Positions 12,439-26,500 of a stretch of DNA of 64,000 bases are shown one piece after another (within the stretch, counting starts at the first letter, position 1; each line of letters begins with the position of its first letter). The notes under the pieces were generated by a model. It ran no database searches. It was not told where the DNA came from and worked only from the letters and a program-made list of their open reading frames with translations. The translations under genes were made by a program, and so were the position numbers. The stretch comes from Trichostrongylus colubriformis (Eukaryota > Nematoda > Chromadorea > Rhabditida > Trichostrongylidae): the NCBI GenBank assembly GCA_963978905.1, contig OZ022261.1, positions 3,039,992-3,103,991 of the forward strand, written 5' to 3'.

Positions 12439-13720
12439 ATATTGTGAACAGCCCCTGCGGCACTGCAGTCTCCTTCTAAATTTGCAGACAGACGGTTTCG
12501 GAAGAGGCATTTCTTGAGGTCGTCTGGTCTTGAGGACCGCCACGATTCCGGCTATGGTTTTTAGGCCCAATCTCTTCAGACACTTCCTTGAAGTGTTAAC
12601 TTCATCAGAGATAAAGGGTATTACTAAGGGGACAGGTAACGGACTACCAGGTCCTGTGGGGCAAGCGCCTGCGCTGTCCTTATGCCTCGGTGGGTGGACG
12701 TAACCATTTATTGCAGCAATTTCCTTAGCCTTCGTCACGGACTGTTTCCCTTCCTCCGCTCCCGTGAAGACGCTTGCAGCAATTCAGGACATGTTTCTGA
12801 CTACTGCTCGTTTTGCTCGGTTCGGGTGCGCTGACCGATAAAGAATTATTTGTTTTGCTGCTGGGCTTTCTATATCATTTAAAGACATAGGTACCTCCAT
12901 CTGAACGAACGTGAACATTAAGGAATCAATTATGGTGGAGATTTTCGCGCGTCACATTGATGTGCTCGGATTGCTCATTCATCAGCTCGGAGCATTTGTC
13001 CATTCTCCTTGTGTGGAGCAAACTACGGAGCAGTAGTCGATGTAACCACAGTAGAGCAATGGCAGCCTTTCTAGCACAGAATTTTGTAAATTTAGCCATA
13101 AAAACAATGGCTAAAGTGGGTGCCCACCGCTGTCCCATCGCCAGGCCTCTACTCTGTGCAAAGTACTTTCCTGACTATCTAAAGATGTTACAGTTGAGGC
13201 ATTCTTCAAGCAATACCATCAGCTGACTTACGAAAAGGCCATGCATATTAATTTTGTTGCAATGCTGGGTGAGAAGTTCGAGTACAGTCTCCATCACGCA
13301 CTCACTGTTAACTTTGGTGTAAAGGGCTACAACGTCGAACGACTGCATAACGCTGCTACTATTTCGAGGCACGCTTTGAAAACGGCCCAGGAATGCTCCA
13401 GTGATTGGGAGGTGCGACGATATATATCGTAGCAGTTGTGCCAAAATGGTATTGAGGAACCATGTAATTCTATCCGTTGGTTTCCCCGCAACTAACAATG
13501 GGCCTAACCTTGATGAACGAGAGATCAATCCCTGCCGAGAACTTGTGTTTTGATGAGCAGGTAAGCTACAGGACATCGCGAACACTCAATTTTTAGACGT
13601 GTAATAAGGTTAGGGTCAAACCCTGCAGACTTTGCCACGGTCCCGTGTTTTTGTTGACAATCCCCTTGCAGTTCAAACCAGAAAAAGGACTGTAGGTTGA
13701 ATTCGAAGTTCGGCAACGAA
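12325..13720 (-). pseudogene. Penelope-like retroelement, reverse transcriptase plus GIY-YIG endonuclease, degenerate
   Basis: The minus strand shows successive pieces of a Penelope-type reverse transcriptase in shifting frames. CPVAYLLIKTQ and a KVRPIVS-like piece lie near 13500-13590. Then come PTDRITWFLN and SFDVVALYTKV with LVLLEECLNCNIFR-like text (13175-13500), and MGQRWAPTLAIVFMAK (12926-13138). The catalytic box, normally Y(V/I)DD, reads GYIDYCSVV near 13045, so the second aspartate is lost. Downstream, PFISDEVNTSRKCLKRLGL (about 12560-12620) and CRKCRDEYIGETDR (12325-12438) mark the C-terminal region with the YIGET motif typical of the GIY-YIG endonuclease of these elements. Multiple frameshifts and stops make it inactive. 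Outer ends were not defined. The motif order is diagnostic of the family; the exact clade is not determined. Confidence 0.8.
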
Positions 13721-14512
13721 GAGTGGAGACTGACAAGTGCCCATGCTCTCGCTTCAGCTGCTCAAGCGTCTCAACGGAAAAGAATCACGAGACGACTACT
13801 TAACATGTCTTCTACTTTGAAGTTAAAGTAAACTATGAATTCGGGCTTCCACCAACATGCAAGAATGCGCAAACGTGCTCCTCCTGTGTTGGGGTCAAAC
13901 CATGCCACAGCCTTCGACCTTCTAATTTCGATAAAAGAACGTTGTCACTATAACATGATGCACCTATTGCTCTACTCCTGACATTCGGAAGACGCTTTTC
14001 GAATTCGTTTCAACGAGTTCATAAATTCCTGGCGTCCAGCGACCGGCTATCTCGGAGGCTACACTTCTTCTTAGAGCGGACTTCGCCTAATAAGATGTCA
14101 CAACATAATAATGAAAATAAGAAATAGCAAGAGAAAGTACAAAGGTAGATTAGATAGTCATAAAATTATGACAGAAAGGCAAGTTTTTGGCCTAACTGCA
14201 CACAACTTATACAGTGTATTCTTGGACCACATCATCTGAAACCATGATCCGTGCTATTGCAGAATTGTCCAGCGGTTGTGTTACCCGACAAATTTAAATA
14301 AGTGTCAAAAGCTTGGTGGGCATTGTCTTCAGTCCAAAGCAGGCGTATAGCTGTATTAGATTTCCTCCATAACTCTTCTAACACCGATGGCAGCTTAACT
14401 TAATCATGAGAACTGTACAATTCTAATGCAATCTGATTGCGAACATGGTCTTCCAGGTCCGAACTTCATGAGCTCCAGTTGATCGCGGACTTGGAAAGCA
14501 GAACAAAAGCAA

Positions 14513-17500
14513 TCAAGACATCGTTGCTCCAAGGCGCTTTCGCACATGTTCGTACACAACGTAACTAATGCTTACAGCAGGAATCACCTAAAACAGCATG
14601 GTCTGAAATCGTCTTCGTGAAGGGATACGCAGCTCACCTTCATGAAATTTGGTGCGATTCCACGATACAGACCGAAAAATCCTTCGTTAAGAAGTATGTA
14701 GCGGAACTGACCAGTCATGGTATCGGGCTGCATTGAATCACCGGAAATTGCTGAAAAACGTAGTGTACCACCTGATCCCAAAACACATATATTCGAAAAA
14801 GATACCTCTTGCTTGCAATCGCGTTCTGACAAGTGCTAAGGGATAACTGGCAAGTTGGCCACAAGTAGAACTGCATGTGCCACATGCCAGCAGTGCCAGT
14901 ACGCCTGGATCAGCACCATCCTTGTGTCGACTAACATAGTATTTTTTCAGAGTTTCATAGATGGCCAAATCGATACCCGCATAAGGAATGATGCCCAACA
15001 GATTTGGAATGTAACCCTGAAATGCCAGTAGAAATTGGTGTTCACCACATAAAAATTGCTATTTGTAAAACTCATTAATCTACAACCCAGCGCACATAGT
15101 AGAGACGCACCGACACAAATGATTCAGTTCCTTCGCAGGCCGGATATGAAAGGAGGGGTAGGCGTAAGGAGCCAGTCACCCTTCTACAGTAATGAAATCC
15201 TCTAACTTAAGAAAACGGATAAAATTGCTGGAGAAATGAACATCAAAGCTTAGTTTTATATTATTAGGGTGCGTCGGTTCTGAGTTCCATTTCTCAATGA
15301 GGCACGCAGTATTCATTGGTAAATGCTGCGCGCGTTATTTCACACCGAAAATCTCGCATTGTTATTCAAGGTACAGGGAAATGCCCAAAATCAGTTGCAA
15401 CGAGGGAAGCTTCTTTATAGCGGACGAAGAAAATACCAGAGAAAATCATCGCACACGAAGAAAACACGATAAAATGGGATTCACGACGAGATAGTTTATG
15501 CACGTTTCATGACGAAGCGTACGCGGCTCACGGTCACTCGCGGCACCACATAGACAGCAATGTTCTAAGAGCTCTCCTACTCTTTATGATAATTAGGAAC
15601 ACTCATCACAATGATGCATCAATTTCGTTGACTCTATAAAGCATATGTTGGCTCCATACTAGAACATGGAATACCGCTCGAGGATACGGAGCCCTCAACC
15701 ATTTTCGATGAGATGCTCACACTACATCACGCTGTCTACCTGATTAAAAGGACCGCTTACATCATTAACGTTGTAACGCTTGCAGTTCGTTAGGTTGTAA
15801 TCGCTTCAGGACTCAAGTAGTACGGCGCGCATAGCTCGCACCATTCCGTCGCACACCAAACGCGGTCACGCGATCTTTTGTCCTAATGACATACACCCAG
15901 GGGGGGGGGGGAATGGGGAGGGGGCGTGCACTGTGTCTGTGTCTCTAACGCTACGGTTAGAGCGCAGAGAGGTCATGGCGCTAACCGAATAGGGCGAAAA
16001 TCATCGGCTTGATGTCCCTGATTTACTATTTTATCGAGGCGCTTGATGGCTTCAACTGCTGCCAACCGATCTGTGAGAGGCGCCAAAAACCCGTACGTTT
16101 CAAAGTAAATTAAGGAAAGTCGGCTTATTTGCCTAAATTGGTCTTGAAAATTTCTAACGAAAATAAGTGTGAGAGACTCTCGTTTGTGCGATTATGTTGC
16201 TTATTGTTGGTCCTGTTTTGTGTGTTTGGTTCTCTGCTCCCAGTCCCTACGTTGTTGTTCCACCTTATAGCGCATCATGTGTGCATAAAAAAAAATGATT
16301 TAAAAGCATATCAGCAGAAGTTTTGACTTGTTATCTATAGCTACTAGCTACCACTCCCTTTTGCACCTGTAATGTTTTTCTTGCATTACTTCAACTCATT
16401 TAGTAAAACCATGGGCATGAAAGTCCTTGGTAGGTTGATCAGGCCACTTTACAAGGAATGACCTTCGCCGTCAAGTGTTTTACGCACATAGAAGCCAACA
16501 GCGTCTTGAAGTACGTCTGAGTGTCATCATCATATCCACTGGTCGCTACACAAACTCAAGAATCGAAGGGGTCGGAGCTGGTAGAAGAGTACGTGGTTTT
16601 GTAAGTTATTACCACGTGCACTTTTACGAAGGCAGGTGAAGGAACCCGCACTGCTTGATCCGCCAGACTTCACAAAAATGACGGTAGCAAATTTCATAAC
16701 TACCAGTTTATTCATAAGATGAGCTCGGGAGGCTTTAGAAAGATCATGAGCCTGAAACTCATTGATGATCGCAAAAAAGTGCAAGCACTGCAGAACATTC
16801 GGCAAATATTTTCTTCTACTTTATCAGCTTCGAAAAGCTACCAGCCCTGACTTCAAGTCCAATGAAACAAAAAGTCTGGTCGTTTTGAAGCAGATCCAGT
16901 ACCGTCACTCCGCATTGTGCTGCACATCTCCGTCCCTAGCCACTCATCCCACTTGACCGAGTTTTCCCGGTTTTTTATCAGGTAGGTGGTCGTGGTCATA
17001 CTTTATGCATTCACGCAGGCACCGGCGTTAAAGGCACCAGCAAGCATGAGGGAAAACTGAGATTCAAGAGTACATGTTCTCTGAAAACGAACCTTCTACT
17101 CCAGAAGAGGTCATATGTGGCGAAAATCGCACATTGAAAAAAACGTGGCTTGGGGTTTACGACGACCCCGCAGCAGGGCATGTCGTCCTGCGGTCTTGCG
17201 GCCTGGCGAGCCGCCCTGGAGGGGCGGGACAACGATCGCGGCGTCTGATTCAGACTCTGGCCTGTTCTCAGTCCACTTCCGGATAGTGACGCAGAGAAGA
17301 GATGGAAGAGGGATTTTCGGGTTCCCATCACTCGGTTTTTTTTTCGCAGTTTCATGTCGTTCTTTCTCTACTATTACATTGCTGAGCACCCCTACTTTCA
17401 TATTCCACGGTCTGCCGATCTACTACTTCCGGTGACCGCGGCCTAATATTAAATTCGTGAGGGACAGTCAGCAGAGATAAAAGCGAGTGAGCAAGTAACA

Positions 17501-20500
17501 ACCAACTCACCAAAATGCCGTTTCATAGAGTAAGGATAACAGCACACATGCGCTTAAATGCATGACAGCTCACCTTGTAAAAACAAACAAGTCCTTCCTT
17601 TCTGCGCATCTTCTGTGCAAAATGAAATAAGCCGTTGTCCAGTTGACCAGTCTTCCTCAATGCTAGCCTCGTTTTCAGTACTTCCATAGGATATATCACT
17701 GTTTGTGATATGGCACCAGCTGAAATGTTGTGGATCTACCGTGTACCGGATGATGAGTAAATAGCAAAAATAATTTGAGAATTTTTTTTGAACACAAACT
17801 CAATCATTTAGGACCATAGATAATCAAAAGTTTGGATTCGACATATCGATTCTGTCACCACCTTCTCACGAACGTTGGATCGCAGCATTAGAGCAGATGG
17901 CAAAACGAACAAAAACAAATATTACAAGCGCAAAGGTTAGGTAACAGACCCCTGTACCGCCTGTGCTTTTGACCACTCATGATTCGTCCGATCGATCCCT
18001 CTTCTGCCTGGCTATGGAGCAGAGTATGCCATTCGATTCCATTGACAAGCGAATGATCCGTTAGGCTGTACAATGCCTCGCGAGCAATAGGTAACGGCTG
18101 ATGACCAGGAAGAGGTTCCGTACTACAGCTGCCTTTCGAGTGATCATTCATATATCCAGAAAATCCTCACGGTATATGGAGTATTGGATCTTCCCACCAG
18201 TCCTGTATACACATTTACAGGCTAAGGATAAGTAGGCGAGCTGGACATCCGCTTAAGATTTGGTTTGAAGCAGGTACATATGATACCGTCCAATTTGGCC
18301 AAAACTGCAGCGAAAGAAATACTAAGAGATTTAAAAGAAACTTCACTGACCGATATTAACGCGAAATTATTAGCCTTATTACCGGTCGGTGAAGTTAGAT
18401 TATGCGCCACATAGTGAAATCCTGCACCTCAAATTCGTAGTGAGCTGGATCACAGTTGGGTGATGCTCCAAACATGCTACTACAGGATGGCCCAGGAGTT
18501 TATAGAAAACCGGCGTTTATCATTCAGTCATATGTATTCAAAGCGAGGGTGGTCAAGAAGAGTGTTTTTTTAACTCGCCTTCTTACAGAAGGCAAGCCCA
18601 GAACGAATTGACGCTTACAACAACAAAGCACTACGCCGACGATGTCAGTCATAACTGCTAAACGGTCCTACATTCCGCTCATTGAATCCAGGAAAAACCG
18701 CGCATTTTGAAGAGAATGACCAACTACTAATGTGTAATGTGTTGGTTCGTCGTTGGTTGGTTTGTCGCCTTTCTGCTCGCCTACATATTAGCCATTATGA
18801 ATGGAAATAAAAATGATATGGTGGAATGATATGGTCACAGAACTGACGTGGTCACAAAACTGAAGTGCTAATCGCTCTGCAACGTGTGGTGACGTTATAT
18901 GTATTGTAATAACACCCTTCCCTTCTATTATATTGTGAAGGGCACGTACTTAGCCTCTTGCAGGTGCCATGACTAAGTGTTACGAAAAAAGACCTGAACA
19001 CATGAGAGAGACGCATCGCATATGCAAGAAAATAAAAGCTAGAAGGTTTGTGGGGAACTCTCTAGCGGTTAAGAAAATGAGAATGTAGTTGAGAAGAGTC
19101 GCATAAAAAGATTCAGTGTGGTGACACTAATTTTGTGTTAACCAATGGGTGCCAACCACGGACCACTTTACCATCTGAAGGGGTATGATTTAGTGTTTAG
19201 AAGGCGTTCTAACCTCAAAGGCCCACCACGCGATCATCAGATTTGTGGCTTACTTCCTTGGAGCAAGTAGATCCTTGGGTAACTGCTCAGGCCACATTTG
19301 TTGAGGCTGCACGGTGCACCTTCACTGTGAACACAACCAAGCCCACGCCCCCCCCCCCCCCCCCCCCCCCCGACCAAACCACACCTTGCTTTAGACGAAC
19401 GAAATTCCAACGCGAAACTGCCTTCATCATCGAAATGGCTGTTTCATGAAATTATCTTCTCTCATCGCGAGTTTCCTTCTCCACGTGAGCGCACCTTGAG
19501 TATTTGTTCGCTTAAGGCTAAGTGTGTTTTGGTTGGGTGGGCGTGGCTTGGGTGAGCTCAAGCAAAGCACATTGAGGGTGCACCGTGCAGCCGCAACAAA
19601 GATGCAGCCTGAACAGTTGTCTAATAAGGGAAGGACCCGAGGTCGAACTGACGATTCGAAATGGGATACTTATGGTCCGACGTATTTTCGGATGCTGACC
19701 TCGAATCTGCATTTCAAATTTGCAGAACGATTCTCTAAGCGGAGTTATGGAGTTTTTTTTCTGAAAAAGCAATACTATCACATGGTAGATTTGGAAGCCC
19801 GTAGCACGCGAGCCAGACGTTGTCGCGCAAAACCAGTGCGTTTTCGTATTCGAAGAACCGAACTACCCCCTAGGACATGTTTTCAGCCAATTCGAGGATT
19901 TGACCAGATTTAGAAAAAATTCTTGGCCTACCGAAAATTTGACCACATTCCAGAAAGTTCTTGGCCATCCTAATAGGCCTCGAATTGGCTAAAAACATGC
20001 CCCATAGCGCAGTTTGGTCCCCTAAACACGAAAATCGCACTGGTTTTGCGTCTGGCTCGCGTGCTACGGGTTTCCAAACCTACCATACAAAGGCATTGAT
20101 TTAAAAAAAAACCTCTATAACTCCGCTCAGAGAATTGTTCTGCAAATTTGGAATGCAGGTTCGAGATCAGCATCCGAAAATACGTCAAACCATATGTATT
20201 CCATACCGAATGGCCACTTCGACCTCGGGTCCTTCCCTTGTAAGACCTACTCGCCCAAGAAAGTAAGCCACTAATTCGAATGTGTGCCTTGGAGCTGCTA
20301 GATCATTCGGATCACACCAACAGTGCACTTCTAGCGGCAAAGGGAGCTGCTGTAGAGGTTTCCCGGAAGAAAGCGGTTTGAGGATGCTGTACTGACCACT
20401 GACAACATTCCGCTTGTTTTGTTGAAGTTACATCATGGCGATTACCCCATGCAGTCTTCTCCATGAGAAACAAAAACAGAGTCCAGAACCACGAAAATTA

Positions 20501-23500
20501 CACCACTTTCACAGCTCCAACGAGCATGATGGGATGTAAATAATTGTTCCATTCCATTCTGACATGTCTCGTCTTAAAATCGAAGCGGCTGGTCTGTGCA
20601 TTCAAACTCATCGTCTCGCAGCCATCCCCATTCGTCCGAAGTCTGGACTTCCGTTGAGAAACCTATCTCTGCGCTAATGCAATGGGACAGACTGGAAGTA
20701 TTGTGGTAGACCTTACTTCGTAGAGTTTATATTGCGACAGTAGAACAGCACAGCCGGTAGCGAACGACGTTTCAAATGACCCATGAACACCATAGCGAGA
20801 GTTGGTTAAGTTCAGTCACTCATGGCTGACCCTCGATGCCGAATTCACAACATTCATTAGAAGATCTCCGATGTCGAGTATGGGGTGTCCATATAAGCTA
20901 CTAGATGAGTTGTCGCAGAAAGTTCATGCATACTCAGACAGCAATCCTTGTGTCAGTGGTGTAAATAGCAGACACGTCACCAATATGATGCTGTGGAGAT
21001 AGGTGAACATTTGCTGTCGTCAACTATCCAGAAAATGATCCACGTTTTAAGAGCCGTTAAATGGTCGACCAGTGTGACAGCATATGCTACAAGAACCAAT
21101 TGATCGTATCCATTGGAGATGCTGTCGCTCGTACTGATATTTCGACCACCCTCAACATTACGTTGACCTCTTTCGATTGTAGGGTAAATGTAGCTGCGAA
21201 AACTGTACCAATTGTCAGGAAGGACGTCATATGCAATGAAGCTCACAGCTGTGAATTCGATTTTATATGGGGAAAATTTATAATCTGAAGCAGAAACCTG
21301 GCATTTTATTTTTTTTTTCTAACAGAAAGCAGAAAACTCAGAGCAGAAGAATTTACCAGCTGATCCAGCAAAAAACCGCTCCATGACAGTTAGCTCTCCC
21401 TCCTTCTTATACTTCTGAATAAGTCGTTTGCACTAAAAATCAAACGTTTCGCAGAGTACCACACAAAACTGAAAAACCAGTACATGGCGTGTCTACCAGT
21501 TTCAATCTCAAAAAATGAAGTAAGATGCTTTTCAAAAAATATTGTTAAGGAACGAATATAATGGACCTCTGTTTTGTTTAGTTAGGTTTCTTCTGCATAA
21601 ACATAGAAAATCTACGCACAAAAAGTTATTACATGAATTGTTGACTGCCTGCGACAACATGACTGTAAAAGCTCTCAATCCAGCGAATCAGCAGGCCACA
21701 GCGTATTGCACAATACAAAGCGAGAAAAGTCATAGGGATCCTACTGAAATAGGAGCTTCCTCTTTCCAACTAAGGCGGAACTAGGGCTAATAATAAATGC
21801 AACGCTAAGGGTAAGTAGAAAGTGAGAACAGGAGGACATGTTGATGATCTGCGGCAAAACTCCCCTTGAAAAAGCATGTATTTGGGTTTCATGGGGATCT
21901 CGCTGCGCTGGCATTCACGCTCCCTAGCATTTGCTGGGCGAGTTTCCACGAGGAGCGGAACAACGTCCACGGGAGACTGCCTTAGCCTATAGCAGTCTAC
22001 ATCATCCATAAGCGGTTAGTGATGCAGAGAAGGGGAAAGGGAAGAAGTGAGAAAGTCCTTCCGGCTCCTATCCCTCGGCTTTTTGAGCGTTTCATTCTGC
22101 TCTACCCTTTTGCACTACGTCGACTCTCGTGTTGCACGATAAATCCACAATCTACCAAATTTCCCTTGACGGTATCCACGATGGAGGGTCCCTTTAGGCT
22201 CATCAGCACTCACAAGTACGAGGTGGCTACAAAGTATAGTCGCTAAGTCACACCTCGCTTGCTAACCTGTAAATGCCTGTTTCAGCTCTGTAATAGATAT
22301 CGGGTTAAGCATATCAGTCATGTACTACTGCCAAAATACCACGACCGTCGGTTCAAGCTGTGGAGAAAGCGACCTTCTCCTCAACAGGCACTACCGCTCA
22401 CCTCGTGGACCAAGGATCTCCGTCGCAGAAATCGCAAGAAGGCTCCGAATCAATGACATAATGAGAAGGATAAAGGCTAAGTAGGATAAGCGCGGACCCC
22501 ATCTACCAGCTCCAAAAACGGGCCCATCAAAACCGGTAAATGTTCCATGGATTCGGAAGACGATCAAGAAGAGGATTTGCCGTTACGACGAGGTCAAATT
22601 GAAAAAAAATGTTCAGATCTTCATATCTCACGCACAACTGTCCAAAATATCGTGAAATTCGTACTGGGTATGCACAAGTACCGCTTCTTCCAGGGACAAA
22701 CACTCAGCCTAGCTGCTGAAACTAACAGTCTCGGAAAATGCTAAAAACTTCTATCGGCAGTTCATGCGGGGCCTCTGGGACTCCCGTTATTGCTGATAAG
22801 AACATTAAAATCAACTCGGAGATCTACTTAAAGGTTACTCATGAGCCGAAAACACTTTTGCGGACGAAGTATCCGACACACCTTTCAATAGCCGTCATCC
22901 TCACTCGTGTACGTCGTATTCTCGGTATAAAACAATCTCACAGTCTAGAACGCCAGTATAAGACCCGCAGGGAGCCAGCTGGTCCATGTTATTCAACGAC
23001 CAGTTCGGCTATCGCACATTGCTGAGCGAATCAACGGTAGAATCAAGTGATGTGGAAATGGTCGATAATGGCTATCACATTTTGATAGAATGTCCACTGC
23101 ACATTTCTACCGCGCGATAAGCAGGATCATGTGCTACCGAACAGGTACCTACAAACATCACACACCGGGAGCTCAGGCAGTTTAGCGGTAAACATTTTGC
23201 TGCAGATATCGGGGTAGGTCGTGTATGCACTTGCTTACTTTAGTGCTCAGTTACCATTAGTCGTTGATCAAATGGTTGTTTACTGCCAACTATCACAGCC
23301 GTCATTACTTTACAGTCAAGGTAGTGTAACGCTTGATACGATAAAGCAACAGGATCGGAACCACGTTCGATACTGATCGTTCGTTACTCGGGCTATATTG
23401 GAGAGAAAGAAATAGCGATGCATCAGATTTCGTCAAACTCGTTTGTCATCGAGTCTTGTCAGACTTTGGCAAAGTTATCACTTTCTGTCAACTGCTATTA

Positions 23501-26500
23501 GTGGGGTGTGGGCAGGTATGACAGCGAATCGCGTGGCCGCCCGCGGCGGGTGCGAGTGCCAGTGGCAGGGCATGGCAGCCTTCAAGCGAGGAAGTGTAGC
23601 ATGGGTGGAAGCGCAGATGTGACGCAGCCACGCTCTGCCAGGCGCCCAAGAGCAACCGATTCGCAAGTCGCACTGGGTGCGCCGCGAGTGAAACGCCGCG
23701 AAGCAATTCGCTGTCATATCTGCACACACCCCTATTAGTGTCTCCGTTTCACCTTACAAAACATACATGAATGACAGCTACCTCGCTCCAACGCGGAGAG
23801 CGCAGACGGCTCGGAGAATTTTGCATTCCATCGCTCTTATCACACTTTATCACGTGTTATCAGCTCCTCGATCACCTGCCGCTAATGTTTCAAATCCACC
23901 CATTTTATCTATGGGAGTTAACGCCAAATTTTTGACACTAAAAACGAACGAACTTGGTGCACCTGCACCTCCTAAAACTTCTTAACGGTTACTATCACTT
24001 TGGATCATTCGACCTTAATGTCCCCTTACCACCTATTGCAATACCTGTCAACGCCTTAAGTGGAGTTTGAAGAGCGAATTTCCACTGGATTTGCTGTATG
24101 TGGCCTCTTATCAGTCGCTGTCACTTTCGATCCGTCACCACTGATGCACCCGTACCACCCTATACAACAGCTATTAGTCTTAAGACTCTACCGGCAACCG
24201 AAAAACGCAGAGGACTGGTGACTCTTGCCTTCCGACGTTCTTTATTAGCCCTATCAGTCTTCACGATTCACACAGTATCACCCTCTATATTGCTTCCAAA
24301 ATCCACGCTCCTACCTTTGCCGCCATGCGATTGCGACGACAGACGAACGGTGTTTAGAATATTCCATTGAGCAATCCTATTATCAGTTTCAAGAGAGTAT
24401 GGACAGGATTGAAGATTATGAGGAACTCAATGCCTGCAATCCATGTGGTGCCCCTGACGGTACACCAACCCAAAACGTATGACACGAGGTGCTGCACCGA
24501 TATGAACTTGCTGTGTCATCCAGTCTATGTCGAAATCCAAAGGAGTGGGGCTTTAGTCAGGACTGACCTTTCACACCTCTCACCTCGTACCTTTCCTAAT
24601 TACATCGCACCTCCCCAAACAAAATGGTAAAAATTCATGAAGTTGAAGCAGACAGGGTTTTTTCAAAGTTTTTCCTTACTGCTTCGTATTACATTGGTCA
24701 GATGGAAAATATTTAAGTTCGCGAACAAAGGCAATATAAACACTGCCATTTTGTATTTCTTTTTGCATCAGCATGACTCTATGCTCTCCCTTTTCCAAGC
24801 GACACTCTTCTCGTCAGCACTGTCCAACTGTAATAGGTGCACCTTTGATAGAGTTTTACTATGGCACACGCCTTCTGTAGCTCATGTGCAGGCACAGCTT
24901 AATCACTGACCTCCCCACAATCACACCTCCTCTCTCGTCACCTTCATCTCCTACGCTTTCACCGATTTCCGTCAGAGGGCTCCACTTTCATTTCCTTGAC
25001 GCCGCGTATTCCATCCACCTCCTTTCAGTGCCCTGTACAGCCGAGTAACACTTCTCTTCATGAGCGACCAGACCCGTCCTTTACCCACTACCTGTAACTG
25101 GGAACCTTTCGGAACTTCTCTCCTGGAACACTGAGCACATCAGTTTGTGCTCCCAGTCCCAGAGCTCACACGTGTCAGTAATAGGTCTGTGGGAGCTCTA
25201 TCCTATGCATTTTAGAGTTTTGTTTTCGTTTTCTTCTAGTGTGCTAACGCGATGGAGACCTCGCTCTGATATTTGTCAAAAGCGGAGCCAATCGCAGTCA
25301 GCTAAGGCAACTGAAGGCACTGGGAGGGGTAAAACATGGGGGAGAACTTTGAATACATGTTTTCCGAGGGGCAATCTTCCGCTTCAGAAGAGGTTATGCG
25401 TGGCGAAACTCGCATTGAAAAGGCTTGAAAAGCCGCCTGGAGTTCTCTCACGATCCCGCAGCACAGCAAGTCGTTCTACAGTTCATCCGCCACGGAGATT
25501 TCGACGAGGTGGGACAACGTTCGCTGCCCGTTGATTTAGCCCCTCACCTGTCTGCATCTACCCTCGAGTAGTGACAGAGAGGGACGCCCAAGTAAAGGGG
25601 GTTTTCGGGTTCTCATTTCTCGGGTTTTTCGCCGTTTTATTTCGTTCTTTCTCCATTGTTACACAGCTAAGCACCCCTACTTCCCTTCCGGTGGCTTTGA
25701 AGTCATCCCAAGGGAAATTAAAAGGTGCAGAGTGACCTTCTCTAATTGTACTCCTGACTGAAGATCCACACCCGAAATCCATCACGATGCGTAAAAAAGT
25801 GTGGTTACTTCCCCACAGTGCCGAAAAGCTTATGCAACGTGGTAAAGATCGATGAATCGACAAAAATCGTCAATTTTCCGAAATTCACTTTAACAGCGTG
25901 TACCGGTGAAGGAGAGCGTGGAGGCTAATTTGACGATGAAGTGAGCCGAGTTATTGGCCAACGTTTTAGTGTCGCAGTCGGGTAGCTCTCTAGAGGGCAT
26001 TGTAAATCTCCACCGCTAATGGATTAGGAGAGGCGAGAGTGGTGTGCTGTTTCGAAGCTGACATTGTCGCAGAGTGATATCGCTCATACAGTAGCGACCA
26101 GAAGTCTTCGGTCGATTGCTTTTTGCCATAACTTTTTCTCTGCTGAATCAAATTGGGCAAAACTTTAGTATGTTGTGCTCAAACCTCTTGTGGACATTTG
26201 CAACTATTTACTCGAATACCGTTGGGATCTTTTCATAGATTTTTACAAGCTTTTATTACAAAATTATCTGAAAACGCGGGAAAGGTCAGGAAAAATGGGT
26301 CTCTTTTGAAGTATTAAACCGACAAACCGTAGGAAACATTAATATTTCGGAGGAAAACCGCGAATTTTGTTGACAGCAGCACCTCGAAACGAGATCGAAT
26401 CCATGAGCTCTTCAGTAACTGTACGAGATAAACGTTATGTAGTTGCGCCCGTTTTTCTTCTCTGTTCCAACTAATTTTCAGTGAACAGCGTCCCTCGAGT

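Noticed and set aside
19524..19913. 129-codon plus-strand open frame
   Set aside because: Lies in a foldback arm, and a mirrored frame appears on the opposite arm, as expected for a repeat.
22019..22246. Plus-strand text FFERFILL resembling a carrier FERF motif
   Set aside because: Wrong strand and part of a dispersed repeat fragment. The true exon 7 with MERFFAGS is at 21357-21432 on the minus strand.
25145..25534. 129-codon plus-strand open frame
   Set aside because: The second half is the same dispersed repeat; the first half has no domain.
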